Assembly (NCBI RefSeq): GCF_009766105.1
Contig: NZ_LMUH01000009.1
Span: 435,636-499,635, forward strand
From: Granulicella sp. S156
GTDB lineage: Bacteria > Acidobacteriota > Terriglobia > Terriglobales > Acidobacteriaceae
Direction of reading: 5' to 3'
Length of the DNA: 64,000 bases
The notes below the pieces were generated by a model that was not told where the DNA came from, ran no database searches, and was given only the letters and a program-made list of their open reading frames with translations. The translations under genes were made by a program, and so were the position numbers. Shown here piece by piece: positions 50,972-58,470 of this stretch (positions are counted from its first letter, which is position 1; each line of letters opens with the position of its first letter).

Positions 50972-51433
50972 ATGAGCGGCTCTCTCGATAAGGGGTGGGA
51001 CCTTGTCCTCCACATCGTGGGAAAAGTTCTTTCCAAGGGGATATCCCTGTTTAGCGCTGGATCGGATGCGGCTCTATCGCAGAAGCTTTATCGTTCTTTA
51101 TGTCGTAACGTTGAGCTGAGTTGGGCTGCTCTGCTTATCAGGCATTCGGGGGTAATTCGTCTTCAAACTCCTCCCGCTCGCACACACTTTAATTACGCAT
51201 TGTGTCTTGTGGACTTTAAGGACTTTACCGTGCAAGTTTCGGAAGGTAGAGCTGAAACCAGCGTGCAAGTCAAACCCTCCAGTGGCGGCGAATGGCAGGA
51301 GATTCAAGAGGCTCTGCGGGTCGCAACCGGTAGCCCTTCCACCCTGCGGCCACAGGACAGCCTTGCCACCTTTGCCGACGCCATGATGAATAATTGGGAG
51401 GCCTTAGCCAGTTTGCTTGCGCCGAAACTTTAG
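50972..51433 (+). CDS. Small island protein of unknown function
   Basis: 153 residues, not clearly related to the other island genes. The N-terminal half is helical with an amphipathic segment (WDLVLHIVGKVLSKGISLFS). The middle has alternating hydrophobic strands (FNYALCLVDFKDFTVQVSEG), and the end is a helix (FADAMMNNWEALASLLAPKL). GGTGAAG precedes the ATG by three to nine bases. Its position between the small paralogues suggests it belongs to the same system. No family recognised. Confidence 0.68.
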   Translation: MSGSLDKGWDLVLHIVGKVLSKGISLFSAGSDAALSQKLYRSLCRNVELSWAALLIRHSGVIRLQTPPARTHFNYALCLVDFKDFTVQVSEGRAETSVQVKPSSGGEWQEIQEALRVATGSPSTLRPQDSLATFADAMMNNWEALASLLAPKL

Positions 51434-51520
51434 CGGCAAAGCTTCATTCGTGGGCCGGAGAAGGCTCTATGCGACTCTTCCTTTCCGGCTACACAGATTC
51501 CCTCACTCTTGGTGACCATA

Positions 51521-51913
51521 ATGGCAACGATTGGACCGGGCTTCAAAGCATTACTCGATCGAAGCCGCCCAAGACCGGTCGTGGGTACAGGCTATCTGGT
51601 AGAGGTGCGCTCACGCGATGCCGTGCGCTATATCGAGGAGGATCGATCCATCACGATGTTTAGCGATCTGATCCATCGTACCGACGAGCCGTATCGGGGA
51701 AACAAGCTTTCCAGGTTTCTAAGCAGGATATTAGGAGACTGGTGTTTAGGGGTGTACATCGAGGATCCTCTTGTCTGGGATGACGATGACCTGACAGTAA
51801 TATCCTTGGATCACCAGCACCTCATCTTGCAGCGTGTCGAGGCTGCTCTCAAGCAGAAGTGTCGCTGCTTTCGTATTGACCGAGGTCCCAACCAGCAGCA
51901 CAATTCCCGATGA
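51521..51913 (+). CDS. Small island protein, family A member 2 (candidate immunity protein)
   Basis: 130 residues from this ATG (GTG or TTG slightly upstream are possible; no ribosome-binding site decides). It reads GTGYLVEVRSRDAVRYIEED and then RSITMFSDLIHRT, followed by GDWCLGVYIEDPLVWDDDDL and a helix HLILQRVEAALKQK. The E-D/E-P-L-V-W-D element and the spacing before it match members 1 and 3. The last 12 residues are a polar tail. Cytosolic; family not recognised. Confidence 0.72.
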   Translation: MATIGPGFKALLDRSRPRPVVGTGYLVEVRSRDAVRYIEEDRSITMFSDLIHRTDEPYRGNKLSRFLSRILGDWCLGVYIEDPLVWDDDDLTVISLDHQHLILQRVEAALKQKCRCFRIDRGPNQQHNSR

Positions 51914-51934
51914 ACATCCGCTGCGATTGAAGAA

Positions 51935-52321
51935 ATGAGTGGCAAAGGTATGCGAGTGGCCGCGATCTATGAGGAACATGTTCGATCTGTAAGGAAAGGT
52001 ATTTACCACGGTGCTGGATTTACCGTGATACCAGCCTTGCCCATCATGATTCGCTACTCCGAGGATGGCAGGAATGTCACTATGGTTGCAGAGCCACGCG
52101 TGGAGCGTAAAAATCGATGGTGAATAAATATCCTGCCCGACTTTTTTGATGTGCTATTCGCAGATTACTGGCTCGAAGTTTATGCCGAGCATCCGTTGGT
52201 CTGGGATAACACGACCGAAATACCATCCACCTCTGAAGAAGTAATCCTGGATCGAATGAAGGAAGCACTAGTGGCCTCGGGTTGGAAATTTGTAATACGG
52301 CAAGTTCCTCTAAAGGAGTAA
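51935..52321 (+). pseudogene. Small island gene, family A member 3, interrupted by an in-frame TGA
   Basis: One continuous 128-codon frame broken by TGA at 52121-52123. Before the stop: GAGFTVIPALPIMIRYSEDG then RNVTMVAEPRVERKNRW. After it, in the same frame: ILPDFFDVLFADYWLEVYAE, HPLVWDNTTEIPS and VILDRMKEALVASGWKFVI. Both halves align with members 1 and 2, and the stop falls at a place where member 2 has Arg or Gly, so a single CGA-to-TGA or GGA-to-TGA change would explain it. No frameshift is needed. The truncated 62-residue product lacks the conserved E-x-P-L-V-W-D element. Confidence 0.78.
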
Positions 52322-52355
52322 CTGTCACAAAGTCTTAATTCATAGGTGGCCTTAC

Positions 52356-52631
52356 TTGTTTCACTCTCCATTATTTCGACCTGGCACGATCGTCTCCGAC
52401 GAGGGATTTCGCGTCCGGCTGCTCTCGCGCTACTTTCTCCTTTATGAGGAAGAGGGTCTTTCTGTGAAGCTGCAATTCGAAGGGGACACACAGAAGGACC
52501 TCTTCTACGGCTCGATGGAATCGCCATCGACAGACATGCCGCTGAACCTGAGCCCGGAGACGGAAGAGCGAATCTACGGCAATGTCCAACAAGCTCTTGA
52601 GTGGAAGGGATTCTCGGTGCGTCTCGTTTAG
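52356..52631 (+). CDS. Small island protein, related plan (candidate immunity protein)
   Basis: 91 residues starting with TTG: AGGTGG six bases upstream is the best ribosome-binding site and no ATG fits. It reads GFRVRLLSRYFLLYEEEGLS then VKLQFEG, and ends LSPETEERIYGNVQQALEWK with GFSVRLV, matching the helical end of the 50573 gene. Acidic and soluble. Its stop is 15 bases from the end of the glutathionylspermidine-synthase-like gene on the opposite strand. No family recognised. Confidence 0.7.
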   Translation: MFHSPLFRPGTIVSDEGFRVRLLSRYFLLYEEEGLSVKLQFEGDTQKDLFYGSMESPSTDMPLNLSPETEERIYGNVQQALEWKGFSVRLV

Positions 52632-52646
52632 ATGAGGTCGAATTCT

Positions 52647-53834
52647 CTACCGGAAGAAGTGCGGCACAAAGCTGCTGAGGTTCCCGGTGATAGGCCCCGC
52701 ATCTTCGCGAATGCCCATGCCGCAGCACTCCTGGTCGATCATCCACAGGCCGAGCACAGGCCAGCGGCCCGAATGAGGACCGTCCGGAAATACAGTTGCC
52801 GGGCCTAAGCGCTGGTCGATCAGCAGGCGGTTGTCATACGGCCCATCGGTGGCGATGTGCTGCCCCTGTTCGCCGGTAATCACGATGTTCGAACCCTCGC
52901 GCGAGTGCATGGGTTTTCTCACCCATCCAGCGGCCGGTTGCCATCCGCTGGAGCCGGTGACGAAGTGGGCTTCGAGCAGAAGCTCGTGGTTGGGATACAG
53001 CTCCCACAGCACCGGAAGAATTCCCTTGTTGGAGAGCAGCATCTTCCAGATGGGTTCGATCCAGCGCATGTCCTGATAGGTTTTGAGCGCCTGGGTCGCA
53101 AAGGCCTCTTCGAGCATGGTCTCCCACGGATAGAGCTTGAAGAGAGACTGGATCGGGTTCTCCTCTGGCTCGGTGTCGACGAAGCACTGCCGAGGCTCGC
53201 TCCAGCCGATATCCTGCATCAGAAGCTGGCTCGTAGGCAGCCCCGCCTGCTCGGCGGTGTCACGGATGTAGGCGACCGTGAGCATGTCTTCGGGGTTGTC
53301 GGCGCTGGCGAAGTAGATAGGTTTGGAAAGATAGCTCGCAACGTCCTGCCATTTGGCGATCAGCTTTTCATGCAGCGAGTTGAACTGATCGGCGTGGGGA
53401 TAGACATCCTGCAGCCAATACCACTGGATCACCGCGGCTTCCAGCAGCGAGGTCGGAGTGTCGGCGTTGTACTCGAGCAGCTTGGGAGCGCCCTGACCAT
53501 TCCACAGGATGTCGAAGCGTCCGTAGAGCGCGGGAGGCTCTTCGTTCCAGGCCCACTCGATCATCGGCACGGCCTCGGCGGGGATCTCGAGTTCGTCGTA
53601 GCGCCGGTTATCGATGACGTTCTGTGCAGCCGCGAGACACATCTCCTGCAGCTCATTGCCGGCTGCTTCAAGGCGGTCGACTTCAGCCGAAGTGAACTCG
53701 TAGCAGGCGCTTTCATCCCAGTAAGGGCGAGCGTTTGGCGCCGCAGGATCGGGTTCAGGCGTATGGAAGGTGAGGCCCTGCTGTTCGACGGTCTGCTGCC
53801 AGTTGGGGCGAGGTGTGAGAGTGTGCCGTTGCAT
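52647..53834 (-). CDS. Glutathionylspermidine synthase family protein (YgiC/YjfC-like)
   Basis: 395 residues, ATP-grasp ligase family. Landmarks are PYWDESACYEFTSAEVDRLE, LEYNADTPTSLLEAAVIQWYWL, GILPVLWELYPNHELLLEAHF, KPMHSREGSNIVI and the end GNLSSFVPHFFR. In the well-known enzyme the domain couples glutathione to spermidine; YgiC/YjfC-type proteins are shorter and their amine substrate is not established. The neighbouring small lipoprotein, three bases upstream in the same operon, reproduces the ygiBC pairing. The 3' end (52648-52703) is the right copy of the duplicated border. Confidence 0.93.
   Translation of the reverse strand: MQRHTLTPRPNWQQTVEQQGLTFHTPEPDPAAPNARPYWDESACYEFTSAEVDRLEAAGNELQEMCLAAAQNVIDNRRYDELEIPAEAVPMIEWAWNEEPPALYGRFDILWNGQGAPKLLEYNADTPTSLLEAAVIQWYWLQDVYPHADQFNSLHEKLIAKWQDVASYLSKPIYFASADNPEDMLTVAYIRDTAEQAGLPTSQLLMQDIGWSEPRQCFVDTEPEENPIQSLFKLYPWETMLEEAFATQALKTYQDMRWIEPIWKMLLSNKGILPVLWELYPNHELLLEAHFVTGSSGWQPAAGWVRKPMHSREGSNIVITGEQGQHIATDGPYDNRLLIDQRLGPATVFPDGPHSGRWPVLGLWMIDQECCGMGIREDAGPITGNLSSFVPHFFR
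52648..52703. repeat. Right copy of the duplicated gene end
   Basis: This segment is part of the intact 3' end of the glutathionylspermidine-synthase-like gene. The first 33 bases (52648-52680) are identical to 49039-49071. It marks the right border of the island. Confidence 0.85.
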
Positions 53835-53837
53835 AAT

Positions 53838-54230
53838 TTATTCGCCTCCGCTGCTGCCGTGTGAAGAGAAGCTGCTGCCGAAGCCTCCACGACTGGTTCC
53901 GCTGGAGAAGGAGTAGCTGTGTCCAGCGGCCGGCGCGTAGCTGCCACCGCTTGCAATACTGCCTATGCCCCAGCCTCCGCCGCCACCGTAGTAGTAGCGA
54001 TAGGAATGGGCAAGAAAGAGGTTGTTATTGCTGTAGGGAACTCCGTTGTTCTGAGGGGTCCCTGCGACTGGTTGCTGTGCGCCGGGAGGCAGATTCTTGC
54101 AGAAGCTGGGATCCACGACGTGATTGGACTCGTCGACGCAACGCTCCATCTCTTGATGGCGGCAGCCGGCGAGTAGAGTCATGGCCGAGGCGGCCAGCAA
54201 GGGGGCAATAACATGAGTAGAGCGACGCAT
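53838..54230 (-). CDS. Small Gly/Ser-rich lipoprotein (YgiB-like)
   Basis: 130 residues. LLAGC is a lipobox (Cys22). The next part has two cysteines in ERCVDESNHVVDPSFC and the second half is Gly/Ser/Tyr-rich (SYRYYYGGGGGWGIGSIASG). In Proteobacteria ygiB (a DUF1190 lipoprotein) precedes ygiC; the same order, with a three-base gap, is seen here. It is probably a small envelope lipoprotein co-transcribed with the ligase. Sequence similarity to YgiB itself is limited to the CVD...C...P pattern and composition. Confidence 0.82.
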   Translation of the reverse strand: MRRSTHVIAPLLAASAMTLLAGCRHQEMERCVDESNHVVDPSFCKNLPPGAQQPVAGTPQNNGVPYSNNNLFLAHSYRYYYGGGGGWGIGSIASGGSYAPAAGHSYSFSSGTSRGGFGSSFSSHGSSGGE

Positions 54231-54285
54231 GCTTCGAGTCCTTCAGGGGTTCGAAACATGGTATCGCATGGGTCTGGAAATAATC

Positions 54286-54310
54286 CGGGTGCCCCATCTT
54301 CGGGCACCCG
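54286..54310. terminator. Stem-loop downstream of galU
   Basis: CGGGTGCCC and GGGCACCCG form a perfect 9-bp stem with a 7-base loop, 30 bases after the galU stop on the minus strand. The following minus-strand bases GATTATTTCC are moderately T-rich. A likely terminator separating galU from the lipoprotein gene. Confidence 0.7.
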
Positions 54311-54339
54311 CCTTTGTGGAGTGACGAACAGAAGATTGC

Positions 54340-55218
54340 TTAAAACTGCTGCGTCTTCAGCCATTCGCGGAACTTCGGTCCAAGTTCATTGTGCTTGAGC
54401 GCGAACTCGACAGTTGCCTTCAAAAAGCCGAACTTATCGCCCGCATCGTGGCGCTTGCCTTCGTAGCTGAAGCCATAGACCTTCTCATACTGCAGCAGCG
54501 CCTTGATGGCGTCGGTAAGCTGCAATTCGCCGCCCGCACCGGGCTTCGTCTTCTCGATCATTTCGAAGATGCGCGGTGTAAGAATGTAGCGGCCGATGAT
54601 GGCGTTCAAGCTCGGGGCATCTTCGGGCTTCGGCTTTTCGACCATGTCGCTGACGTCGAGCAGTCGCGGATTCTTCGGGTCGGTGGTGCAGTCCAGGCAA
54701 CCGTAGTGGCTGATCGCTTCGCGGTCCACAACCTCTGAGCCCAGGATGGAGGACTGAGTTTCGTGGAAAGCCTCCACCATCTGTTTCATGCACGGAACCC
54801 TGGAGTCCACGATGTCATCGGGAAGGATGACGGCAAAGGGCTCATCGCCGACAAGGTACTTGGCCTGCAGTACGGCATGGCCCAGGCCTAGCGGCTCGCA
54901 CTGCCGCGTGTAGACAACGCGGGCCAGCTTCGTCACCGACTGGGCGATCTCCAGCAGTGCCGGCCGGTGGCGCGCGATCAGCGAGGCCTCCAACTCCGGC
55001 GACTTGTCGAAGTGATCTTCCATCGTCGCCTTATTGCGTCCGGTGACGATAATGACCTCAGTGCACCCAGCGGCAACCGCCTCTTCGACGGCGTACTGGA
55101 TCAGGGGCTTGTCGACCAGCGGCAACATCTCTTTGGGAGTTGCTTTGGTGGCGGGAAGAAATCGGGTACCCATGCCTGCCGCCGGAATCACGGCCTTGCG
55201 GACTTTCAAAAAAGCCAT
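54340..55218 (-). CDS. galU: UTP--glucose-1-phosphate uridylyltransferase
   Basis: 292 residues, makes UDP-glucose from UTP and glucose 1-phosphate for envelope polysaccharides. Nucleotide motif IPAAGMGTRFLPATKATPKEMLPLVDKPLIQYAVEEA, then QPLGLGHAV-type CEPLGLGHAVLQAK, and VEKPKPEDAPS, GRYILTPRIFEMI, GGELQLTDAIKALLQ, and YEGKRHDAGDKFGFL. All key residues for sugar-nucleotide transfer are present. It is monocistronic: a terminator follows, and 333 non-coding bases lie upstream. Confidence 0.97.
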   Translation of the reverse strand: MAFLKVRKAVIPAAGMGTRFLPATKATPKEMLPLVDKPLIQYAVEEAVAAGCTEVIIVTGRNKATMEDHFDKSPELEASLIARHRPALLEIAQSVTKLARVVYTRQCEPLGLGHAVLQAKYLVGDEPFAVILPDDIVDSRVPCMKQMVEAFHETQSSILGSEVVDREAISHYGCLDCTTDPKNPRLLDVSDMVEKPKPEDAPSLNAIIGRYILTPRIFEMIEKTKPGAGGELQLTDAIKALLQYEKVYGFSYEGKRHDAGDKFGFLKATVEFALKHNELGPKFREWLKTQQF

Positions 55219-55551
55219 CTACGCTCCAAACCTATTGATTTCAAGCTCATAGAACTTGATAAATATCCTACCAAGGCTGTTTCCCATAATGTCGGATATA
55301 CACGACGCAACTGAGGCAACCCGTAGAAATGATTGGATTTCAGATGCCAAAACTACGTTGTATCCAGCTCTGGACAAAGCGTGCGCTAAACGCCCCTGGA
55401 TTCCGAATCAGAGGAAATCCAGAGGAAAATTCAATGGGTGAACTGAAGGCTCGAGCTATCGCCGCCCAACCAATAGGTCGAGCTTTCAGTTCACTTTGGT
55501 TCATTGGATCGCGTAACTATTTCATCTTCACACGATGGCCTGGCAAGTGAT
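55219..55551. other. Intergenic stretch upstream of galU
   Basis: 333 bases with no supported gene. It must contain the galU promoter, and at 55438-55494 it holds a hairpin repeat. Short open frames have no start signals. Confidence 0.6.
55438..55494. repeat. 22-bp stem hairpin upstream of galU
   Basis: Arms 55438-55459 (starting GTGAACTGAAGGCTCGAGC) and 55473-55494 are inverted over 22 bases with two mismatches and a 13-base loop. It resembles the long hairpin at 25647 in size and in carrying a CTGAA(A/G)GC string. It is a candidate dispersed hairpin repeat. Confidence 0.65.
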
Positions 55552-57324
55552 CTACAGTACCGGGCTGTCGTCATGCAGCATGGTCTTGCGGATCACCTTC
55601 ACCGGCGCAAAGCCCTGCCGCATGAAGTCGTCGTGGAATCGCTGCAGGTCAAACGCGGCGCCCTGCTTCTTCTTTACGTCCTCGCGCAGCTTCATGATTT
55701 CGAGCTTGCCGAGCGTGTAGTAGAGATAAAGGGCATCCGAAGTTCCGCGTTTGGTCTCCATCTCGCCGATCGAGCGCGATTGGTATCCCTCTTTGACGAA
55801 GAAGTTCACCGCATCGTCGAAACTCATCGCACCGCCTGTGCCGGTGTGCATCCGCACGCTCACCACAAAGCGGGCATCGCGCAGCAGGGCATCCTGCAGC
55901 TGGCCGAGACGAATGAGCTTAGCCTCGCGTTCCGTCTTGGCGCCAAAGCCTGGCTGGCCGTAGCCCTCGTCGAGCATCATCTGCTCGCAGTAGTGTGCCC
56001 AGCCCTCAATGTTGGTATTTGCGCCGAGCAGCTTGCGGATCTTCGAGGGGAACTGCGGCTGCCAGAGGAACTGCACATAGTGGCCGGGATAGGCCTCATG
56101 CACGCCGGTCGAAACGATGGTGCCGATGTTGAACGCGGCCATGTGCTCGGCGATGCGTTCAGGCGTCCAGTCTTTCTCCGGCAGAGTGACGTTGAAGTAG
56201 GCCTTGGTAGAGTGCGTCTCGAACGGTCCCGGAGGGTCCATGGAAGCCTGCGTCGTCGCGCGCATGAAGGGCGGCGTCTCTTCGAGGGTCGGCTGCACGT
56301 CGCTGGGGATCGTGATGATGTGATGCGAACGGATGTAGGCGATCAGCGAGTCGAACTCGCCGTGAAACGCATTCAACAACTGGTCAGGCGCGGGATGGAT
56401 CGTTGCCAGCTCGGCCAGCTCCTCCTGCGGTGTCTTCGCGGGGTCGATCTCCTTCGCGACCCGTGCGAACTCAGCCTGATTCTTGTGCAGATCGTTGGTC
56501 GCGATCTGCAGCAGTCGGTCGAGCGGAATGTCTACCATCTCGTTGTAGGCGAGCGCTTTCTGGAAGGTGTCGGGGCCATAGCGGAAGTCGCCGTTGGAGC
56601 GGGGCAGCAGGTCGGACTTCATCCAGGCGCCATAGCTCTTAAGCGAGTCGATTACGGCGGCATTGGTCTTTGCGAAGTCGGCCTTGGCTGTAGCGTCGTC
56701 GGCATCTTTGAAGGCCTCCGGCACATCGGTCTGGAAGAAGCTGACCAAGCCGTCGATCTGTTCGAGGGCGATTTCGGTATAGATATGCGGCGGGTTCTTG
56801 AGGTTCTTGCGCGCTTCGAGCAGGGCCTGCGGAATCTGCCGCTCGCGTTCGACTGCGGCGCGCAGGCGTGTATTCACCGGAGCGTAGGGCCGCTCCATGA
56901 CGGCAAAGATAGAGCTGGTCACGCCACTGGAGTAGTTGTCGGGGTTCTTCTCCCATCCGCGAATGACCTCGAGCTGCAGTAGGGTCCCGCGAACGTTATC
57001 GAGCAGGATCTGGAAGTCCGCCGCAGGCTCCGCATCCAGCGCTGCGGGGTCGATGACTGTCAGCTTCTTCTCGAAGTCATGCAGTGCGGCAATCTCCTTC
57101 TGCACACTCGCCGCGGAGTAGTCCTCCAGCTGCGTGTCGTACTGGTGCAGCCCGGCTCCGGTACCGGCGGTGGGCGCGAACTTGAAGTAGATCTGCTCGA
57201 AGTACTGGTCGGTGAGGTAGTTGAACGTCTGGCTCGCGCCATCGGCGGAGAGGCGTTGCGCGGAGGCGGACATAGCGGTCAGCATAAGGGCTCCGGCGAG
57301 CGAAGCGGTAAACAGAATACGCAT
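55552..57324 (-). CDS. Exported DUF885 (predicted metallopeptidase) protein
   Basis: 590 residues with a signal peptide (MRILFTASLAGALMLTAMSASAQ). HEAYPGH at 409-415 is the H-E-x-x-P-G-H zinc motif of the DUF885 family, with GWAHYCEQMMLDEGY downstream supplying the glutamate. The rest is long helices. Related proteins are annotated as M32/M3-like carboxypeptidases; the real substrate is not known. The N-terminus LSADGASQTFNYLTDQYFEQIYFKFAP is typical. It starts 47 bases before the 57372 gene on the same strand. Confidence 0.92.
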   Translation of the reverse strand: MRILFTASLAGALMLTAMSASAQRLSADGASQTFNYLTDQYFEQIYFKFAPTAGTGAGLHQYDTQLEDYSAASVQKEIAALHDFEKKLTVIDPAALDAEPAADFQILLDNVRGTLLQLEVIRGWEKNPDNYSSGVTSSIFAVMERPYAPVNTRLRAAVERERQIPQALLEARKNLKNPPHIYTEIALEQIDGLVSFFQTDVPEAFKDADDATAKADFAKTNAAVIDSLKSYGAWMKSDLLPRSNGDFRYGPDTFQKALAYNEMVDIPLDRLLQIATNDLHKNQAEFARVAKEIDPAKTPQEELAELATIHPAPDQLLNAFHGEFDSLIAYIRSHHIITIPSDVQPTLEETPPFMRATTQASMDPPGPFETHSTKAYFNVTLPEKDWTPERIAEHMAAFNIGTIVSTGVHEAYPGHYVQFLWQPQFPSKIRKLLGANTNIEGWAHYCEQMMLDEGYGQPGFGAKTEREAKLIRLGQLQDALLRDARFVVSVRMHTGTGGAMSFDDAVNFFVKEGYQSRSIGEMETKRGTSDALYLYYTLGKLEIMKLREDVKKKQGAAFDLQRFHDDFMRQGFAPVKVIRKTMLHDDSPVL

Positions 57325-57371
57325 GCCGCGAGTGTATCGAAACGCGCGTCAACGCACCATAATGGCCGGAC

Positions 57372-58385
57372 TTATTTACCCCTCGAGCCCTTCTTTTCCA
57401 GCTCCCTAAGCACCGCAAGAATGCGCGGTTCGGCCTGCGCGCGATTCCAATGGGCCATCTCCTGCAGCGAGTAGTGCCGGCCAAGCTGCTCGGCCACTCT
57501 CAGGCCCAGGTAGTATCCGGCTCGAGCAGGAATCTTCGTATCCTTGCTCTGGTCATCGAGAAAATAGAGCGATGCATCTCTTTGAGACGTTGAATCGAAG
57601 TGGCTTAGAAAGTCCGCTGCGATGACCTGCTCTCGATCATCCAGCACCTTTACCTGGGGATCTTCAATCCACAGCGCGTCCATGTTGGGGGCAGTCGGGT
57701 TCAGTCTGCGCGAGACGTACGTTGCCATTCCTTCGGCCCAAAGCCGAGTCCAGAGAGGCTCGTCACGCTCCGGCTCATACGCAAAGAAGGCGTGATGATA
57801 GCGATGAAATAGTTCATGATGCAGCAGCGGAGGCAGATTGGTTTCGTGCAGCTCTACAATGTCGTCCAGCCCAAGCAGTAAAGCCTCCCGGCCTTGAATC
57901 CGCTGCGAGCGGCCATTGAAACAGCCGCCCGACGCCATGATGTAGATGTCTCCAGCCCATCGCATATCGGGAAACACTTTCAGGAAGCTGCGTCTCGCGT
58001 CCGCGATGGTTCCAGGTATGGCGGCATCGAGTGCGTGAATCGCTGGTATGAACTCAGCCAGAGTGGGGAAGTATTCTTTTTGCAGCGCGACGTCATTCAG
58101 GTGTTTCGCGCAAGGCTTGGCCAGGTCCGCAAACACGGCCGCATGCGGCTCGATATACAGTGTTTGCCAGCTCTTTCGTTGTTCTTCCGGAGATTTGTTC
58201 GATGCCGCGCTCCAGAAGCTCCAGAAATCCGGCATGAAGTTATGAACGACGACCTCGTTGCTGGAGCTTTCTGCCGATTGTGCCTGAGCGAAAGGTACTG
58301 CGAATAACAGCATCATCGAGAGCAGCACGGCGCGCGCTGCATAGACCATTTCAGAGTAGTCGCGTACGTTCTGCTTCGCCTGCAT
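57372..58385 (-). CDS. Exported protein with HExxH motif (putative zinc metallopeptidase)
   Basis: 337 residues with an N-terminal hydrophobic segment (VLLSMMLLFAVPFAQAQS). His190-Glu-Leu-Phe-His194 in LLHHELFHRYHHAF is a HExxH zinc motif, and LWAEGMATYVSRRL further on could give the glutamate ligand of a gluzincin. It does not otherwise match a family I know; DUF2268-type predicted proteases are the closest idea. GGGAGATGG six bases upstream favours the first ATG. It lies between the DUF885 gene and mfd, all on the minus strand. Confidence 0.78.
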   Translation of the reverse strand: MQAKQNVRDYSEMVYAARAVLLSMMLLFAVPFAQAQSAESSSNEVVVHNFMPDFWSFWSAASNKSPEEQRKSWQTLYIEPHAAVFADLAKPCAKHLNDVALQKEYFPTLAEFIPAIHALDAAIPGTIADARRSFLKVFPDMRWAGDIYIMASGGCFNGRSQRIQGREALLLGLDDIVELHETNLPPLLHHELFHRYHHAFFAYEPERDEPLWTRLWAEGMATYVSRRLNPTAPNMDALWIEDPQVKVLDDREQVIAADFLSHFDSTSQRDASLYFLDDQSKDTKIPARAGYYLGLRVAEQLGRHYSLQEMAHWNRAQAEPRILAVLRELEKKGSRGK

Positions 58386-58470
58386 TCCATCTCCCTGGTC
58401 ACAAGTGCGTCGACTTTGAAGTACGCGAACCCGTCCTATCCGGTTCCATTACGTAAGGGCAAGGTGCGCT

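Noticed and set aside
52121..52123. Selenocysteine or programmed read-through at the TGA
   Set aside because: The paralogues have no Cys at this position and I see no conserved stem-loop that would serve as a SECIS element.
51935..52321. Frameshift in the third island paralogue
   Set aside because: The second half is in the same frame as the first, so a nonsense codon alone explains the break.
49095..52647. Prophage remnant
   Set aside because: No integrase, capsid, tail, lysis or replication gene is recognisable, and all small genes point one way without phage-like modules.
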